A DNA stretch of 43,633 bases, taken from Pseudomonadota bacterium (GTDB taxonomy: Bacteria > Pseudomonadota > Gammaproteobacteria > Burkholderiales > JAKAFK01). The notes under the pieces were generated by a model. The model made no database searches, was not told the DNA's origin, and saw nothing but the letters and a program-made list of their open reading frames with translations. The position numbers and the translations under genes are program-made. Position 1 is the first letter of the stretch. Each line of letters begins with the position of its first letter. This document shows positions 34,874 to 43,492 of the stretch, piece after piece. Where the stretch lies: NCBI GenBank assembly GCA_021788645.1, contig JAJYKK010000019.1, positions 1 through 43,633 on the forward strand. Reading direction: 5' to 3'.

Positions 34874-36619
34874 ATGAATCTCAGACCCCTCGCGTGGCTC
34901 GGCGTATCGTTAGGCATGGCCGCTTGCGCCCAGGTTCCCGTGCACCCGGGCGAAGCCGCGAAAAGTGCCCCGCCGCGGGCGGCGCGGGCCGCCGCCGCGG
35001 CGCCCGACAAGACGGTTTCCGAAGCCCGGCTCCCGAAGGAACATCTGACCCCGCAGGTGCTCTATGAGTACCTCCTGGCGGAGATGGCCGCCCAGCGCGG
35101 GCAGGTGCGGCTGGCCGCCGATGCCTATCTGGATCTCGCCCGTCGCACGCACGATCCCCGGATCGCCGAACGGGCCACGCAGGTGGCGCTTTATGCGCGC
35201 GAGCCGCAAGCGGCATTGGGCGCGGCCCGCATTTGGGCGGAGGCGGATCCGCAATCGAAGCCGGCCGACCAGACGGTGGCCATCCTGCTCGCGGGCACCG
35301 GCCATCTGAAGGCGGCGCGTCCCCGGCTTGAGCGCCTGCTGGCCGCGCAGAAGGATCCGGGGCCGGTCTTCCTGCACATGGCGGATTTTCTTGCCAATGT
35401 CCCGGACAAGCAGGGGGTCTTGAGCCTGGTGAGCGCCTTGGCGGCGCGCTATCCCCGCCTCCCGGAGGCGCATTTCGCGGTGGCCGAGGCCGCATGGGCG
35501 GCCCAGGAGCCGAATCAGGCGTTGGACGAGCTCCGCCAGGCGGCCCGGCTCCGGCCCGGCTGGGAGCTGGCCGCGGTGGCGCAGGCCCGGCTACTGGCCG
35601 CCACCGATCCGGCCAAGGCGCTCCAGTTTGACGCCGACTACCTGGCGCGTTTCCCGCAGGCGGCGCAGGTGCGCCTCGCCTATGCCAAGCTGCTGTCCCT
35701 GACCCATCAGGACGCCCAGGCGCGTGCGCAATTCGTGCGCCTTGCGAAAGCCTTCCCGCAGAACCCCGAAATGGCGCTCGCGGCAGGGCTCTTGTCCCTT
35801 CAGCTCAAGGACTACGGCGCGGCCCATGCCTATCTGGAGCAGACCCTGAGTCTGGGGTATCGCCCCGATGGCGTCAAGTTTTACCTCGGTCAGCTCGCCG
35901 AAGCGCGCGACCGGACCGACCAGGCGAAGCGCTGGTACCTTGGCGTGGATCAAGGCCCCTATTACATGGCTGCGCGCATGCGCTATGCCGCGCTGCTCGC
36001 CAAGGAAGGCCACCTTGACGAGGCGGTGGATTTCCTCGGGCATGTGTCGGCAAAGACTGTCCAGGAGCATGTGCAGATCGTTCTTGCCCAGGCCGAACTC
36101 TTGCGCGATGCGAACGACGCCCAGCGGGCGCTCGGCGTCCTGACGCAGGCGCTCGCCACCCGCCCCGACAACACGGACCTTCTGTACGATCGGGCACTGA
36201 CGGCGGTGAAGCTCGGACGCCTGCGCATGGCCGAGGCCGACTTGCGTACCGTGATTCGCCTCAAGCCGCATTCGGCCCAGGCCTACAACGCGCTGGGCTA
36301 TACCCTGGCGGACAAGACGCGCCGGTTCGCCGAGGCCCGCCAGTTGATCGGCGAGGCGTTGAAGCTCTCCCCGAACGATCCCTTCATCATCGACAGCATG
36401 GGGTGGGTCGAATACCGCATGGGACACTTTGCGCAGGCGCTCCGGTACCTCAAGCGGGCCTATGCCGCTTCGGCCGACCCGGAGATCGCCGCGCATCTCG
36501 GCGCCGCGCTCTGGAAGGACGGGCAGCCGCAAGCGGCCCACACCCTCTGGACGCAGGCCCTGAAGGCGAACCCCGGCAATGCGGCCCTTGAGCGCGTCAT
36601 GAAGAAGTTCGGGCCCTGA
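34874..36619 (+). CDS. TPR-repeat lipoprotein
   Basis: A 581-residue exported protein. The N-terminus has a signal peptide ending 'GMAAC', an acceptable though not perfect lipobox, so lipid anchoring is probable. An Ala/Pro/Lys linker precedes a long array of helical TPR units; the clearest are in the C-terminal third ('LLYDRALTAVKLGRLRMAEA', 'AYNALGYTLADKTRRFAEAR', 'DSMGWVEYRMGHFAQALRYL'). TPR lipoproteins of this kind sit just upstream of lolB in many beta- and gammaproteobacteria and are thought to assist outer membrane processes. There is no catalytic motif. lolB follows after 11 bases. Confidence 0.88.
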   Translation: MNLRPLAWLGVSLGMAACAQVPVHPGEAAKSAPPRAARAAAAAPDKTVSEARLPKEHLTPQVLYEYLLAEMAAQRGQVRLAADAYLDLARRTHDPRIAERATQVALYAREPQAALGAARIWAEADPQSKPADQTVAILLAGTGHLKAARPRLERLLAAQKDPGPVFLHMADFLANVPDKQGVLSLVSALAARYPRLPEAHFAVAEAAWAAQEPNQALDELRQAARLRPGWELAAVAQARLLAATDPAKALQFDADYLARFPQAAQVRLAYAKLLSLTHQDAQARAQFVRLAKAFPQNPEMALAAGLLSLQLKDYGAAHAYLEQTLSLGYRPDGVKFYLGQLAEARDRTDQAKRWYLGVDQGPYYMAARMRYAALLAKEGHLDEAVDFLGHVSAKTVQEHVQIVLAQAELLRDANDAQRALGVLTQALATRPDNTDLLYDRALTAVKLGRLRMAEADLRTVIRLKPHSAQAYNALGYTLADKTRRFAEARQLIGEALKLSPNDPFIIDSMGWVEYRMGHFAQALRYLKRAYAASADPEIAAHLGAALWKDGQPQAAHTLWTQALKANPGNAALERVMKKFGP

Positions 36620-36630
36620 GGCGGGGTTCC

Positions 36631-37227
36631 ATGCGCGCCATGACAGGATGGCTTGCTGTCGTCCTCGGTGGGCTCGTCCTGCTCGGCGGCTGCGCCGGCA
36701 CGCCTGCGCCCAGGCCGCTGGCGGGCCATCCGCCGGCGGCGCTGGAGGGGGTCCGTCGATTCGAACTGACCGCACGGATCGGCGTGCGCTATGACGGGCA
36801 GGGTTTCTTCGGCGGCCTGCGCTGGCGCCATGGCCGGCATGACGACGGGCTCCTCCTCTTGTCGCCGCTGGGCCAGGGCGTCGCGCGCATCCGGCGCGAT
36901 GACGCCGGGGCTTCGCTCACGACGGCGGGCCAAAAGGTGTTTCATGCCGCGGATGCGGGGAGTCTCATGGAGGAGGTGCTGGGCTGGCGCCTGCCCTTGG
37001 ACGGATTGCCTTACTGGGCGCTGGGCGAGGCGGCGCCAGGAACGCCCGCGAGCGCGCGCTACGGGGGCGACGGGCGGCTCAAGACGCTGACTCAGAACGG
37101 GTGGCGGATCGAATATGGCGCCTTCGAGCCCGTGGGGGCGCTCTCGTTGCCCGGTTCGATGGTGCTCTCGCATGGCGCCGATCTCGAGATACGGGTCGTG
37201 GATGCCCGCTGGTCGGTGGGGGAGTGA
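36631..37227 (+). CDS. lolB: Outer membrane lipoprotein receptor LolB
   Basis: A 198-residue lipoprotein with the lipobox 'LLGGC' (Cys21). LolB accepts lipoproteins from LolA in the periplasm and inserts them in the outer membrane. The beta-barrel fold pattern is visible in 'FELTARIGVRYDGQGFFGGL', 'DDGLLLLSPLGQGVARI' and 'NGWRIEYGAFEPV'. The length is typical. The place directly before ispE is the conserved arrangement in gammaproteobacteria. A second ATG three codons later is an alternative start. Confidence 0.92.
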   Translation: MRAMTGWLAVVLGGLVLLGGCAGTPAPRPLAGHPPAALEGVRRFELTARIGVRYDGQGFFGGLRWRHGRHDDGLLLLSPLGQGVARIRRDDAGASLTTAGQKVFHAADAGSLMEEVLGWRLPLDGLPYWALGEAAPGTPASARYGGDGRLKTLTQNGWRIEYGAFEPVGALSLPGSMVLSHGADLEIRVVDARWSVGE

Positions 37228-37278
37228 TGACGAGACGCGCAGCCACGGCTTGTCCGCGGCCGGGCAGGCGGTGCGGCG

Positions 37279-38130
37279 ATGCGTGAGGCAGGCCGGGACT
37301 TTGAATGCTTTCCTGCACCCGCCAAGCTCAACCTCTTCTTGCACGTGATCGGCAGGCGTGCGGACGGCTATCATCTCCTGCAAAGCGTCTTCCGGTTCAT
37401 CGATTTCGCGGACGACGTGCGCCTGCGGGTGCGCACGGATGGCCTGATCCACCGGGTGACCGATCTGGCCCGGGTGCCCCCCGAGCAGGACTTGTGCGTG
37501 CGAGCCGCATGGGCGCTCAAGAAGGCGTCGGGTTCGCCGCTGGGCGTCGATATCGGCTTGGCCAAGCGCCTGCCGATGGGCGGCGGCCTGGGCGGCGGCA
37601 GCTCGGATGCGGCAACGGTGCTGCTCGCCCTCAATCGCCTGTGGGACGTGAACTTCCCGCGCGAAGCCCTGCAGGCGCTGGCCTTGGGGCTCGGCGCCGA
37701 TGTGCCGGTGTTCGTGTTCGGCCAAAGCGCCTTCGCGGAGGGGGTGGGCGAGCGGCTGTGCGCGGTGGATTTGCCCGCCGCCTGGTATGTGGTGCTGGCG
37801 CCGCGTGCGCACGTGTCCACGGCCGCCGTGTTTGCCAGTCAGGAATTGACAAGGGACACGAAACCGATCAAAATACCGGACTTTTCAGCTGGCTGCGGTC
37901 GCAATGATCTCGAGCCGGTGGTCTGCGCCGCTTACCCGGAGGTCGCGCGTCATCTGGCGTGGCTTAAGCAGCATGGGCCTGCCCGCATGACGGGATCCGG
38001 TGCCTGCGTGTTTGCGCCGTTCGAGAGCGAGGCGCGGGCGCGGGAGGTGGCGTCGAACCTGCCGCCCGCTATCGAGGCAGTGGTGGCGCGCGGGCTGGAC
38101 CGGCACCCGTTGTGGGCTTTTGCGAGCTAG
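37279..38130 (+). CDS. ispE: 4-diphosphocytidyl-2-C-methyl-D-erythritol kinase IspE
   Basis: A 283-residue GHMP kinase of the MEP isoprenoid pathway; it phosphorylates the 2-hydroxyl of CDP-methylerythritol. 'PAPAKLNLFLHVIGRRADGY' carries the catalytic Lys and substrate residues, 'PMGGGLGGGSSDAATVL' is the ATP-binding glycine-rich loop and 'ARMTGSGACVFA' is the third GHMP motif. It lies 51 bases after lolB and 29 bases before the tRNA-Gln gene, as in Pseudomonas and relatives. Confidence 0.97.
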   Translation: MREAGRDFECFPAPAKLNLFLHVIGRRADGYHLLQSVFRFIDFADDVRLRVRTDGLIHRVTDLARVPPEQDLCVRAAWALKKASGSPLGVDIGLAKRLPMGGGLGGGSSDAATVLLALNRLWDVNFPREALQALALGLGADVPVFVFGQSAFAEGVGERLCAVDLPAAWYVVLAPRAHVSTAAVFASQELTRDTKPIKIPDFSAGCGRNDLEPVVCAAYPEVARHLAWLKQHGPARMTGSGACVFAPFESEARAREVASNLPPAIEAVVARGLDRHPLWAFAS

Positions 38131-38159
38131 ACGGGCGGCCGGCGCATCCGCAAGATTTT

Positions 38160-38231
38160 TGGGGAGTCGCCAAGTGGTAAGGCACCGGATTTTGATTCCG
38201 GCATTCGTAGGTTCGATCCCTACCTCCCCAG
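38160..38231 (+). tRNA. tRNA-Gln (anticodon TTG)
   Basis: The acceptor arms TGGGGAG (38160-38166) and CTCCCCA (38224-38230) pair fully. The anticodon stem CCGGA/TCCGG encloses a loop with TTG, and the T-arm has GTAGGTTCGATCCCTAC. Position 73 is G. The 3' CCA is not encoded (CCC follows). The gene lies between ispE and prs, its usual place in gammaproteobacteria. Confidence 0.97.
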
Positions 38232-38244
38232 CCCGATAAGTCCA

Positions 38245-38275
38245 GGGGGCGGCCGCATGCAGGCGAGCCGCCCCC
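38245..38275 (+). other. Strong hairpin between tRNA-Gln and prs
   Basis: GGGGGCGG (38245-38252) pairs perfectly with CCGCCCCC (38268-38275) around a 15-base loop. The following bases (GCTGTTTC) are only weakly T-rich, so it may be a partial terminator or a processing signal that separates the tRNA from the prs message. Confidence 0.5.
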
Positions 38276-38307
38276 GCTGTTTCAATGTCTACAGGGTTGG
38301 TGAAGGC

Positions 38308-39258
38308 GTGGCATACGACAGCATGATGGTGTTCACCGGCAACGCCAATCCCAAGCTTGCCGAGGACGTGGTCCGACACCTCAACATTCACCTCGGGCGC
38401 GCGACGGTCGGCCGTTTCAGCGACGGCGAAGTGATGGTCGAGCTGCTGGAGAACGTGCGCGGCAAGGACGTGTTCGTGCTGCAGTCCACCTCGACGCCCA
38501 CCAACGACAGCCTGATGGAAGTGATCATCATGGTGGACGCGTTGCGCCGCGCCTCGGCCGGGCGCATCACCGCCGCCGTGCCTTATTTCGGCTATGCGCG
38601 GCAGGACCGGCGGCCGCGTTCGGCGCGTGTGGCAATCACGGCCAAGGTGGTCGCGAACATGTTGGCCACGGCGGGCGTCGATCGCCTCCTGACGATGGAT
38701 TTGCACTCGGATCAGATCCAGGGTTTCTTCGACATCCCTGTCGACAATATCTATGCGGCGCCCATCCTCCTGGGCGATGTGTGGAAAAGGGACATCAAGA
38801 ACCTGGTGGTGGTGTCGCCCGATGTGGGCGGGGTGGTGCGCGCCCGGGCGTTGGCCAAGCGCCTTGAGGCGGAACTCGCGATCATCGACAAGCGTCGGCC
38901 GCGGCCGAACATCGCCAAGGTCATGCACATCATCGGTGATGTCGCCGGGCGCACGTGCGTGATCATGGACGATCTGGTGGACACGGCCAATACCCTGTGC
39001 GAGGCGGCCGCCGCGCTGAAGGCGCAAGGCGCGGAAAGCGTGCTGGCGTACTGCACGCACCCGGTGTTGTCGGGCAAGGCGATTGAGCGCATCGAGAATT
39101 CGGAGCTCGACGAGCTGGTGGTGACGGACACGATTCCGTTGCGCGAGGATGCCAGGGCGTGCCGACGCATCCGCCAGCTCAGCGTGGCCGAATTGCTGGC
39201 GGAAACGATGCTGAGGATCAGCAACGAGGATTCGGTCAGCTCGTTGTTCATCGAATAG
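38308..39258 (+). CDS. prs: Ribose-phosphate pyrophosphokinase (PRPP synthetase)
   Basis: A 316-residue enzyme making PRPP from ribose 5-phosphate and ATP for purine, pyrimidine, histidine and NAD synthesis. The GTG start at 38308 gives '[12 protein letters not shown]', the usual N-terminus of this family in proteobacteria; the longer frame upstream runs into the hairpin. '[16 protein letters not shown]' is the flexible ATP loop, '[11 protein letters not shown]' is the family signature, and '[17 protein letters not shown]' is the PRPP-binding loop. In that loop Asn stands where Gly is usual (DTAGT or DTGGT). rplY follows after 85 bases. Confidence 0.96.
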   Translation: MAYDSMMVFTGNANPKLAEDVVRHLNIHLGRATVGRFSDGEVMVELLENVRGKDVFVLQSTSTPTNDSLMEVIIMVDALRRASAGRITAAVPYFGYARQDRRPRSARVAITAKVVANMLATAGVDRLLTMDLHSDQIQGFFDIPVDNIYAAPILLGDVWKRDIKNLVVVSPDVGGVVRARALAKRLEAELAIIDKRRPRPNIAKVMHIIGDVAGRTCVIMDDLVDTANTLCEAAAALKAQGAESVLAYCTHPVLSGKAIERIENSELDELVVTDTIPLREDARACRRIRQLSVAELLAETMLRISNEDSVSSLFIE

Positions 39259-39270
39259 CGGTTTTTAGGG

Positions 39271-39287
39271 GCGGCCCTGCGGGCCGC
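39271..39287 (+). other. Hairpin between prs and rplY
   Basis: GCGGCCC (39271-39277) pairs with GGGCCGC (39281-39287) around TGC. A T-run comes before the stem rather than after it, so on the plus strand it is not a standard terminator; it could act as an mRNA boundary or attenuator ahead of the ribosomal protein gene. Confidence 0.4.
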
Positions 39288-39343
39288 TCGGGTTGGGTAG
39301 GCTGTCTGGTCGCGGACGGCCGAACGTCACGGAGATGAAAAAC

Positions 39344-39958
39344 ATGACAATGGAAATCACTGCTACAAGGCGTGGGGTACAGGGCAAGGGTGCGAGCCGC
39401 CGCCTGCGCCGCGCCGGGCGCCTGCCGGGAATCGTCTACGGCGGCGGTGTTGAGGCCGCCGTGATCGAGATGGATCACAACGAGATCTATCACCGCCTGA
39501 AGCAGGAGGCCTTCCATGCGTCCATTCTGAGCCTGGTGGTCGACGGGGCGAAGGAATCGGTCCTGCTGCGCGACTTCCAGATGCACCCGTATCGGCCGCA
39601 GATCCTGCATATGGATTTTCAGCGGGTTGCGCAGGATCAGAAAGTGCATGTCAAGGTGCCGCTGCACTTCGTGAACGCGGACGTCGCGCCGGGCGTGAAG
39701 CTGGCGGGCGGGGTGGTGAGCCATATTCTGAACGAGGTGGATATCTCCTGCCTGCCCAAGGATCTGCCCGAATTCATCGAGGTCGATCTTTCGAATCTTG
39801 CGGCCGGACACTCCGTCCACCTGTCGCAGCTCAAGCTGCCCGGGGGCGTCGAGATCAGTGCCCTGGCCAAGGGCGGCGAGGATCTTGCAGTGGCGACGAT
39901 CGTCGTGCCGCGCGGGGTCGTGTCCGAGGAGGCGGGCGCCGCGCCTGCTGCGGAATAG
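39344..39958 (+). CDS. rplY: Ribosomal protein L25 / general stress protein Ctc
   Basis: A 204-residue L25 of the long two-domain (TL5/Ctc) type that binds 5S rRNA. The N-terminal domain has '[20 protein letters not shown]', the rRNA-binding loop, and '[18 protein letters not shown]'. The C-terminal beta domain has '[20 protein letters not shown]'. The ATG at 39344 was chosen because GGAG lies nine bases upstream; an ATG at 39335 directly abuts that site. It is followed by a strong terminator and then pth. Confidence 0.95.
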   Translation: MTMEITATRRGVQGKGASRRLRRAGRLPGIVYGGGVEAAVIEMDHNEIYHRLKQEAFHASILSLVVDGAKESVLLRDFQMHPYRPQILHMDFQRVAQDQKVHVKVPLHFVNADVAPGVKLAGGVVSHILNEVDISCLPKDLPEFIEVDLSNLAAGHSVHLSQLKLPGGVEISALAKGGEDLAVATIVVPRGVVSEEAGAAPAAE

Positions 39959-39978
39959 TCCGGCGGCGTGTCTTGCGA

Positions 39979-40021
39979 CGCCTGCCTGCGCGACCCTTTC
40001 CGGCGCGCAGGCAGGCGTTTT
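39979..40021 (+). terminator. Rho-independent terminator after rplY
   Basis: CGCCTGCCTGCGCG (39979-39992) pairs perfectly with CGCGCAGGCAGGCG (40004-40017) around an 11-base loop and is followed by TTTTCATTT. It is one of the strongest hairpins of the window, so pth probably has partly independent transcription. Confidence 0.9.
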
Positions 40022-40104
40022 CATTTGCCGGGGCGGACACCATGAAGGCGGTTGAAGCCGAGCGGCGTCGCGGGTGGCGACCGACTGCGGAGTAAAGGCG
40101 AGCG

Positions 40105-40704
40105 ATGGCGGGTATTCGACTGATCGTGGGGCTGGGCAATCCGGGGGCGGAATATGAGCTCACGCGCCACAATGCCGGCTTCTGGTGGGTCGAATCGCTG
40201 GCGCAGGCCGAAGGCGTGAGGCTGCGGGCGGAGAGCAAGTTCCATGGCCTGGTGGGACGGGTGCCCCGCGCCGGCGGCGAGGTGTGGCTCTTGACCCCGC
40301 AGACCTATATGAACGAGAGCGGACGCGCCGTGCTCGCGCTCATGCGCTTCTACAAGATTCCCCCGGACGCGCTGCTGGTGGTCCACGACGACCTGGACCT
40401 CCCGCCGGGCGCGGCCAGGCTCAAGCGGGGCGGCGGGCATGGCGGCCACAATGGGCTGCGGGACATCGTGGCGCATCTGGGCACCCCGGATTTCTGGCGC
40501 CTGCGGCTGGGGGTCGGGCATCCCGGTGAACGGCACGCGGTGGTGGACTATGTGCTGGGCATCCCGCGCCGCGAAGAGTTCGCGAGCATCGAGGAAGCCA
40601 TAGGGCGCAGCCGGCAGTGCCTGCCGCTCATGGAGGGGGGCGATTTCGCCGCGGCAATGAACAGGCTTCATTCGGCCGCCAAAGGAAAGCCCGCGCCTGC
40701 CTGA
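40105..40704 (+). CDS. pth: Peptidyl-tRNA hydrolase
   Basis: A 199-residue enzyme that recycles peptidyl-tRNAs released from stalled ribosomes. '[20 protein letters not shown]' contains the catalytic His, '[15 protein letters not shown]' and '[13 protein letters not shown]' are family signatures, and '[13 protein letters not shown]' is the tRNA-binding glycine loop. The length is standard. The order rplY-pth is conserved in proteobacteria. It converges with the lipoprotein gene; the 55 bases between the stops contain a GC-rich hairpin (40705-40724) without a T-run. Confidence 0.97.
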   Translation: MAGIRLIVGLGNPGAEYELTRHNAGFWWVESLAQAEGVRLRAESKFHGLVGRVPRAGGEVWLLTPQTYMNESGRAVLALMRFYKIPPDALLVVHDDLDLPPGAARLKRGGGHGGHNGLRDIVAHLGTPDFWRLRLGVGHPGERHAVVDYVLGIPRREEFASIEEAIGRSRQCLPLMEGGDFAAAMNRLHSAAKGKPAPA

Positions 40705-40759
40705 CGCGGCCCGGCCAGGCCGCGGGTGTCGGGCGAGCGCTCGATATCGGTTGCGCGGC

Positions 40760-42088
40760 CTACTGCGCCGTCAGATCGTAGAGGAGCCCGCTCGAATATT
40801 TGATGGCCAGCGAGCCGGCGGATTGCCAAGCCCCCTGCGGGTCGATCGCGCGCGTGAGCTGTGACGAGGCGACAAAGGCCGATCCGTTCTGGGCGGTGCT
40901 CACGATCATGAAGTCCGCCACTCCGCTGGGGCTGCCGGCGGTCAGTTGCCAGGCGAGCGTCATGGTCTCGCCGGTGCTGTTGGTGTAAAGGCCGATCTCG
41001 CCGGAGGCAGGAGCTGCGGCCGATTGGGGAATGGGGGCGACCGCGGCTGGCGCCGCCGTCCAGGTCTCGCCGTGCCAGTCCGTTATCCCGATCAGCAGCG
41101 CAGTGGCGGTGCCTGCGGCATAGTAATCCGTTTCGCTCATGGTGAGGGTGGCGGGGGTGGCGTTGGGCGAGGTGTTATGAAGCGTCACCACGTCCTGTAC
41201 CGGAATGGCGGGCTGGCCATTGAACGTCGTCTGCATCAGCGTGGTCGTGGTCAAGGTCCCCGTGTAGTTGTTGCCTGCCGAGTCTTTGCCGGTCAGGGTG
41301 TAGGACTTGGCGTAACCGGAGACCAGCTGGCCCGGCGCGAGAAGCGCGTAGGCCGGTCCCGCGGTGCCCGCCGTTCCGGTCAGAGTGATCGCGAGGCCAT
41401 TTGCGTATTGGAGCGTGGCGCTCGCAGCGGACTGCCAATCGCCGTGGGTGTCGATGGCATGGGTGATCCGCGTCGAAGACACGAACGCCGATCCGTTCAG
41501 CGTATTGCCGGTCACGGTGAAGTCGGCCAGCCCGGCGCCTGCGCTCAACAGCTGCCAGCCCTCGGTGGTGGCATTGCCGGTACTCGCGTCGGTATAGGTG
41601 CCGATCGCACCCGATGCGGGGGGCACGGCGGTTTGCGGAATCGTGTTTCCCCCCGCCAGCACAGCGCTATAGCCGCCGGAGTCCGTCATGCCCAGCAGCA
41701 TCAGGTTGGCGGGGTCCGTGGAATAGTAATCCGTTTCGGTCACGCTGGTGGCGACGCCGGTGAGCGCGTTCTGAAGGACGATGAGGCTTTGCACCGGGAT
41801 GGCCGGTTGGCCGTTGAATGTGCTCTGCGCCTGTGTGGTCGTGGTAAGGGTTCCGGTGTAGCTGTCGGGTGGGCTAAGGTTATCGGTCCCCGTGAAGGGA
41901 TATGTCTTCGTGTAGCCCGGCGTGAACATGGCGGAGGCGAAGAGCTGGTAACTCGTCGGCGGGTCGGTTGCCGGGGGATCGGCTGGCGTGGACCCGCCGC
42001 CTCCTCCCCCTCCCCCGCCGCATCCCGCCAATTGAAGGGCTGCGAGAATCCCGAGCGTTCCCACGACGCGAAACGTGCGCTGCCGCAT
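40760..42088 (-). CDS. Lipoprotein with two tandem copies of an uncharacterised domain
   Basis: A 442-residue exported protein. The lipobox is 'LQLAGC' (Cys23), followed by nine Gly and a Pro-rich spacer (33-45). The rest consists of two repeats of about 190 residues, at about 47-236 and 247-442. Both contain 'YTGTLTTTT', 'TFNGQPAIPVQ', 'ETDYY', 'PASGxIGxYT' and 'NGSAFVxSxxxTxAID'. The sequence is Thr/Ala/Gly-rich and beta-like, as in surface proteins. No known domain was recognised. The ATG at 42088 has GGAG nine bases upstream; a GTG five codons earlier is the alternative. A sigma-54-type promoter lies about 170 bases upstream. Confidence 0.8.
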   Translation of the reverse strand: MRQRTFRVVGTLGILAALQLAGCGGGGGGGGGSTPADPPATDPPTSYQLFASAMFTPGYTKTYPFTGTDNLSPPDSYTGTLTTTTQAQSTFNGQPAIPVQSLIVLQNALTGVATSVTETDYYSTDPANLMLLGMTDSGGYSAVLAGGNTIPQTAVPPASGAIGTYTDASTGNATTEGWQLLSAGAGLADFTVTGNTLNGSAFVSSTRITHAIDTHGDWQSAASATLQYANGLAITLTGTAGTAGPAYALLAPGQLVSGYAKSYTLTGKDSAGNNYTGTLTTTTLMQTTFNGQPAIPVQDVVTLHNTSPNATPATLTMSETDYYAAGTATALLIGITDWHGETWTAAPAAVAPIPQSAAAPASGEIGLYTNSTGETMTLAWQLTAGSPSGVADFMIVSTAQNGSAFVASSQLTRAIDPQGAWQSAGSLAIKYSSGLLYDLTAQ

Positions 42089-42103
42089 GCTGTTGCACTC
42101 CAC

Positions 42104-42697
42104 TCCATCGCAGCCCTGTCCAGGGCCGTTCGGCGCTCCGCCGACGAGATAACGGTCTTGCGTGCGCTGCGCCTCGCCGCTTTTCCCTTACCGAATGAGG
42201 GGTATCGGGACCGGCACGATATCGCGACGCACGTCCTTGGGTCTTGGGAGGACCCCAGCAAGCGCCGTGCCACGACCGCCGGTTGCATGCCAGTCCTGCG
42301 TTCCCGAGGCGCCGCCAGCGCCGATGGGTGCCCCAATTGTCAAAATTTCCGACGCGATGGTGGCGATTCTGCGGCAGAAGATGCCGATGTATTCTTAACA
42401 ACTTTATATTTATCAATTCGTAAGACAATCTCGGGTGCTGTCAAATTATTCGACGAGCCGGCCTTTTGTTGCCCGAAAATATCCGTCGGAGATGCGGTGA
42501 ACGCGTGGGCATGCCCAGGCTTCGCCAAACCCGCGGCAGCCACGCGTTTGGCGGCGGGCGGGCAAGTCGTTGGCCGGGGCCGGCGCGGCAGCCGTCTCCC
42601 CCATGTTCTAAACTGACATAGAGGTCGTGAGGTCCCACGGAATGGTGGGTTCTCCGGGGGGTATTCTGCTTGAGAAAAAGCCGTAAAGGAGAAAGAA
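42104..42697. other. Divergent control region of the repeated lipoprotein and the Arg-rich protein
   Basis: About 590 bases without a credible gene. It contains a sigma-54-type promoter (42257-42272, minus strand) and an AT-rich island (about 42385-42480) in otherwise GC-rich DNA. Within the island TATCAATTCGTAA (42411-42423) is close to the IHF consensus WATCAANNNNTTR (one mismatch). A short hairpin CCCAC/GTGGG lies near 42635-42650, ahead of the plus-strand gene. Confidence 0.5.
42257..42272 (-). promoter_or_regulatory. Sigma-54 (RpoN) promoter upstream of the repeated lipoprotein
   Basis: On the minus strand the sequence is TGGCACGGCGCTTGCT. It matches the sigma-54 consensus TGGCAC-N5-TTGCW at every defined position, with the invariant GG and GC separated by ten bases. 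It points toward the lipoprotein gene and predicts a start of transcription near 42243, giving a leader of about 155 bases. Activation would need an enhancer-binding protein acting from upstream. Confidence 0.72.
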
Positions 42698-43492
42698 ATG
42701 CGCTACATGATGCTCGTCGTGCTGTCGCTGCTCGCTTGCCCGGCGACCGTGCCTCCGGCGCAGGCGGACGTGCGTGTCGGCGTGAGCATTGGCATCAATG
42801 TTCCGGTATTCCCGAATCTTGTCGCCGTGCCCGGTTATCCTGTGTACTACGCGCCGCAACTGGGTCTGAACTACTTCTATTACGACGGACTGTTCTGGGT
42901 GTTCGTCGATGGAAATTGGTATCAGAGCAGCTGGTACGACGGCCCGTGGGGGCTCGTCAGTCCCTACGCGGTGCCGCTGTGGATTCTGCGGGTGCCGGTG
43001 CGCTACTACGAGCGGCCACCCCTATTCTTCCACGGGTGGGACCGGGATGCGCCGCCGCGTTGGCAGCAGCACTGGGGCGAGCGCTGGCAGGAGCGCCGGC
43101 ACGGGTGGGACGAGTGGAACCACGAAGCGGCGCCGCGCCCCAGGGCCCTGCCGACTTACCAGCGCGGTTATTCGGGGAGCCGCTATCCCCGTACCATGGA
43201 GCAGCGGCGCACGATTGAGCAGCACCGCTTCGAGCAGCAACGGCGCTTCGAGGCACCCGGCCCGGCGCGGTCCCAACCCATGCAGCGTCCTCCGATGGGC
43301 GAGCCGCGTGGCCCGAGGGAACCGCTGCGGCGTTCGCCCGAGCGCTTCCAAGGGCCTTCCCGGGGGGGGCCGCAGAGCCGAGGTGCCGCGCCTGAGGGCC
43401 GCAGGCCGGAGGTCCGGCGTGCGCCGGAAAAAGGGTCCGCGCCGCGCGGGCGCGACCATGACGGGCGTGGTGGGGAGCGCCGTCGCCCGTAG
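42698..43492 (+). CDS. Exported Tyr/Trp-rich protein with an Arg/Pro-rich tail
   Basis: A 264-residue protein with AAAGGAG seven bases before the ATG. The signal peptide ends near 'PPAQA'. The mature N-terminal half is aromatic and repetitive ('YYAPQLGLNYFYYDGLFWVF', 'DGNWYQSSWYDGPWGLV'), resembling hypothetical envelope proteins described as YXWGXW-like. The second half is dominated by Arg, Pro, Glu and Gln ('RTMEQRRTIEQHRFEQQRRF') and is probably disordered. Homologues seem to be uncharacterised envelope proteins. The stop lies directly against the TnpB remnant. Confidence 0.75.
   Translation: MRYMMLVVLSLLACPATVPPAQADVRVGVSIGINVPVFPNLVAVPGYPVYYAPQLGLNYFYYDGLFWVFVDGNWYQSSWYDGPWGLVSPYAVPLWILRVPVRYYERPPLFFHGWDRDAPPRWQQHWGERWQERRHGWDEWNHEAAPRPRALPTYQRGYSGSRYPRTMEQRRTIEQHRFEQQRRFEAPGPARSQPMQRPPMGEPRGPREPLRRSPERFQGPSRGGPQSRGAAPEGRRPEVRRAPEKGSAPRGRDHDGRGGERRRP

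Noticed and set aside
38257-38307. Longer prs start at 38257
   Set aside because: It would run through the hairpin after the tRNA and add residues that the family does not have. The GTG at 38308 gives the typical N-terminus.
42340-42543. 67-codon frame in the AT-rich island
   Set aside because: No ribosome binding site or recognisable domain; the region is better explained as a control region of the two divergent genes.
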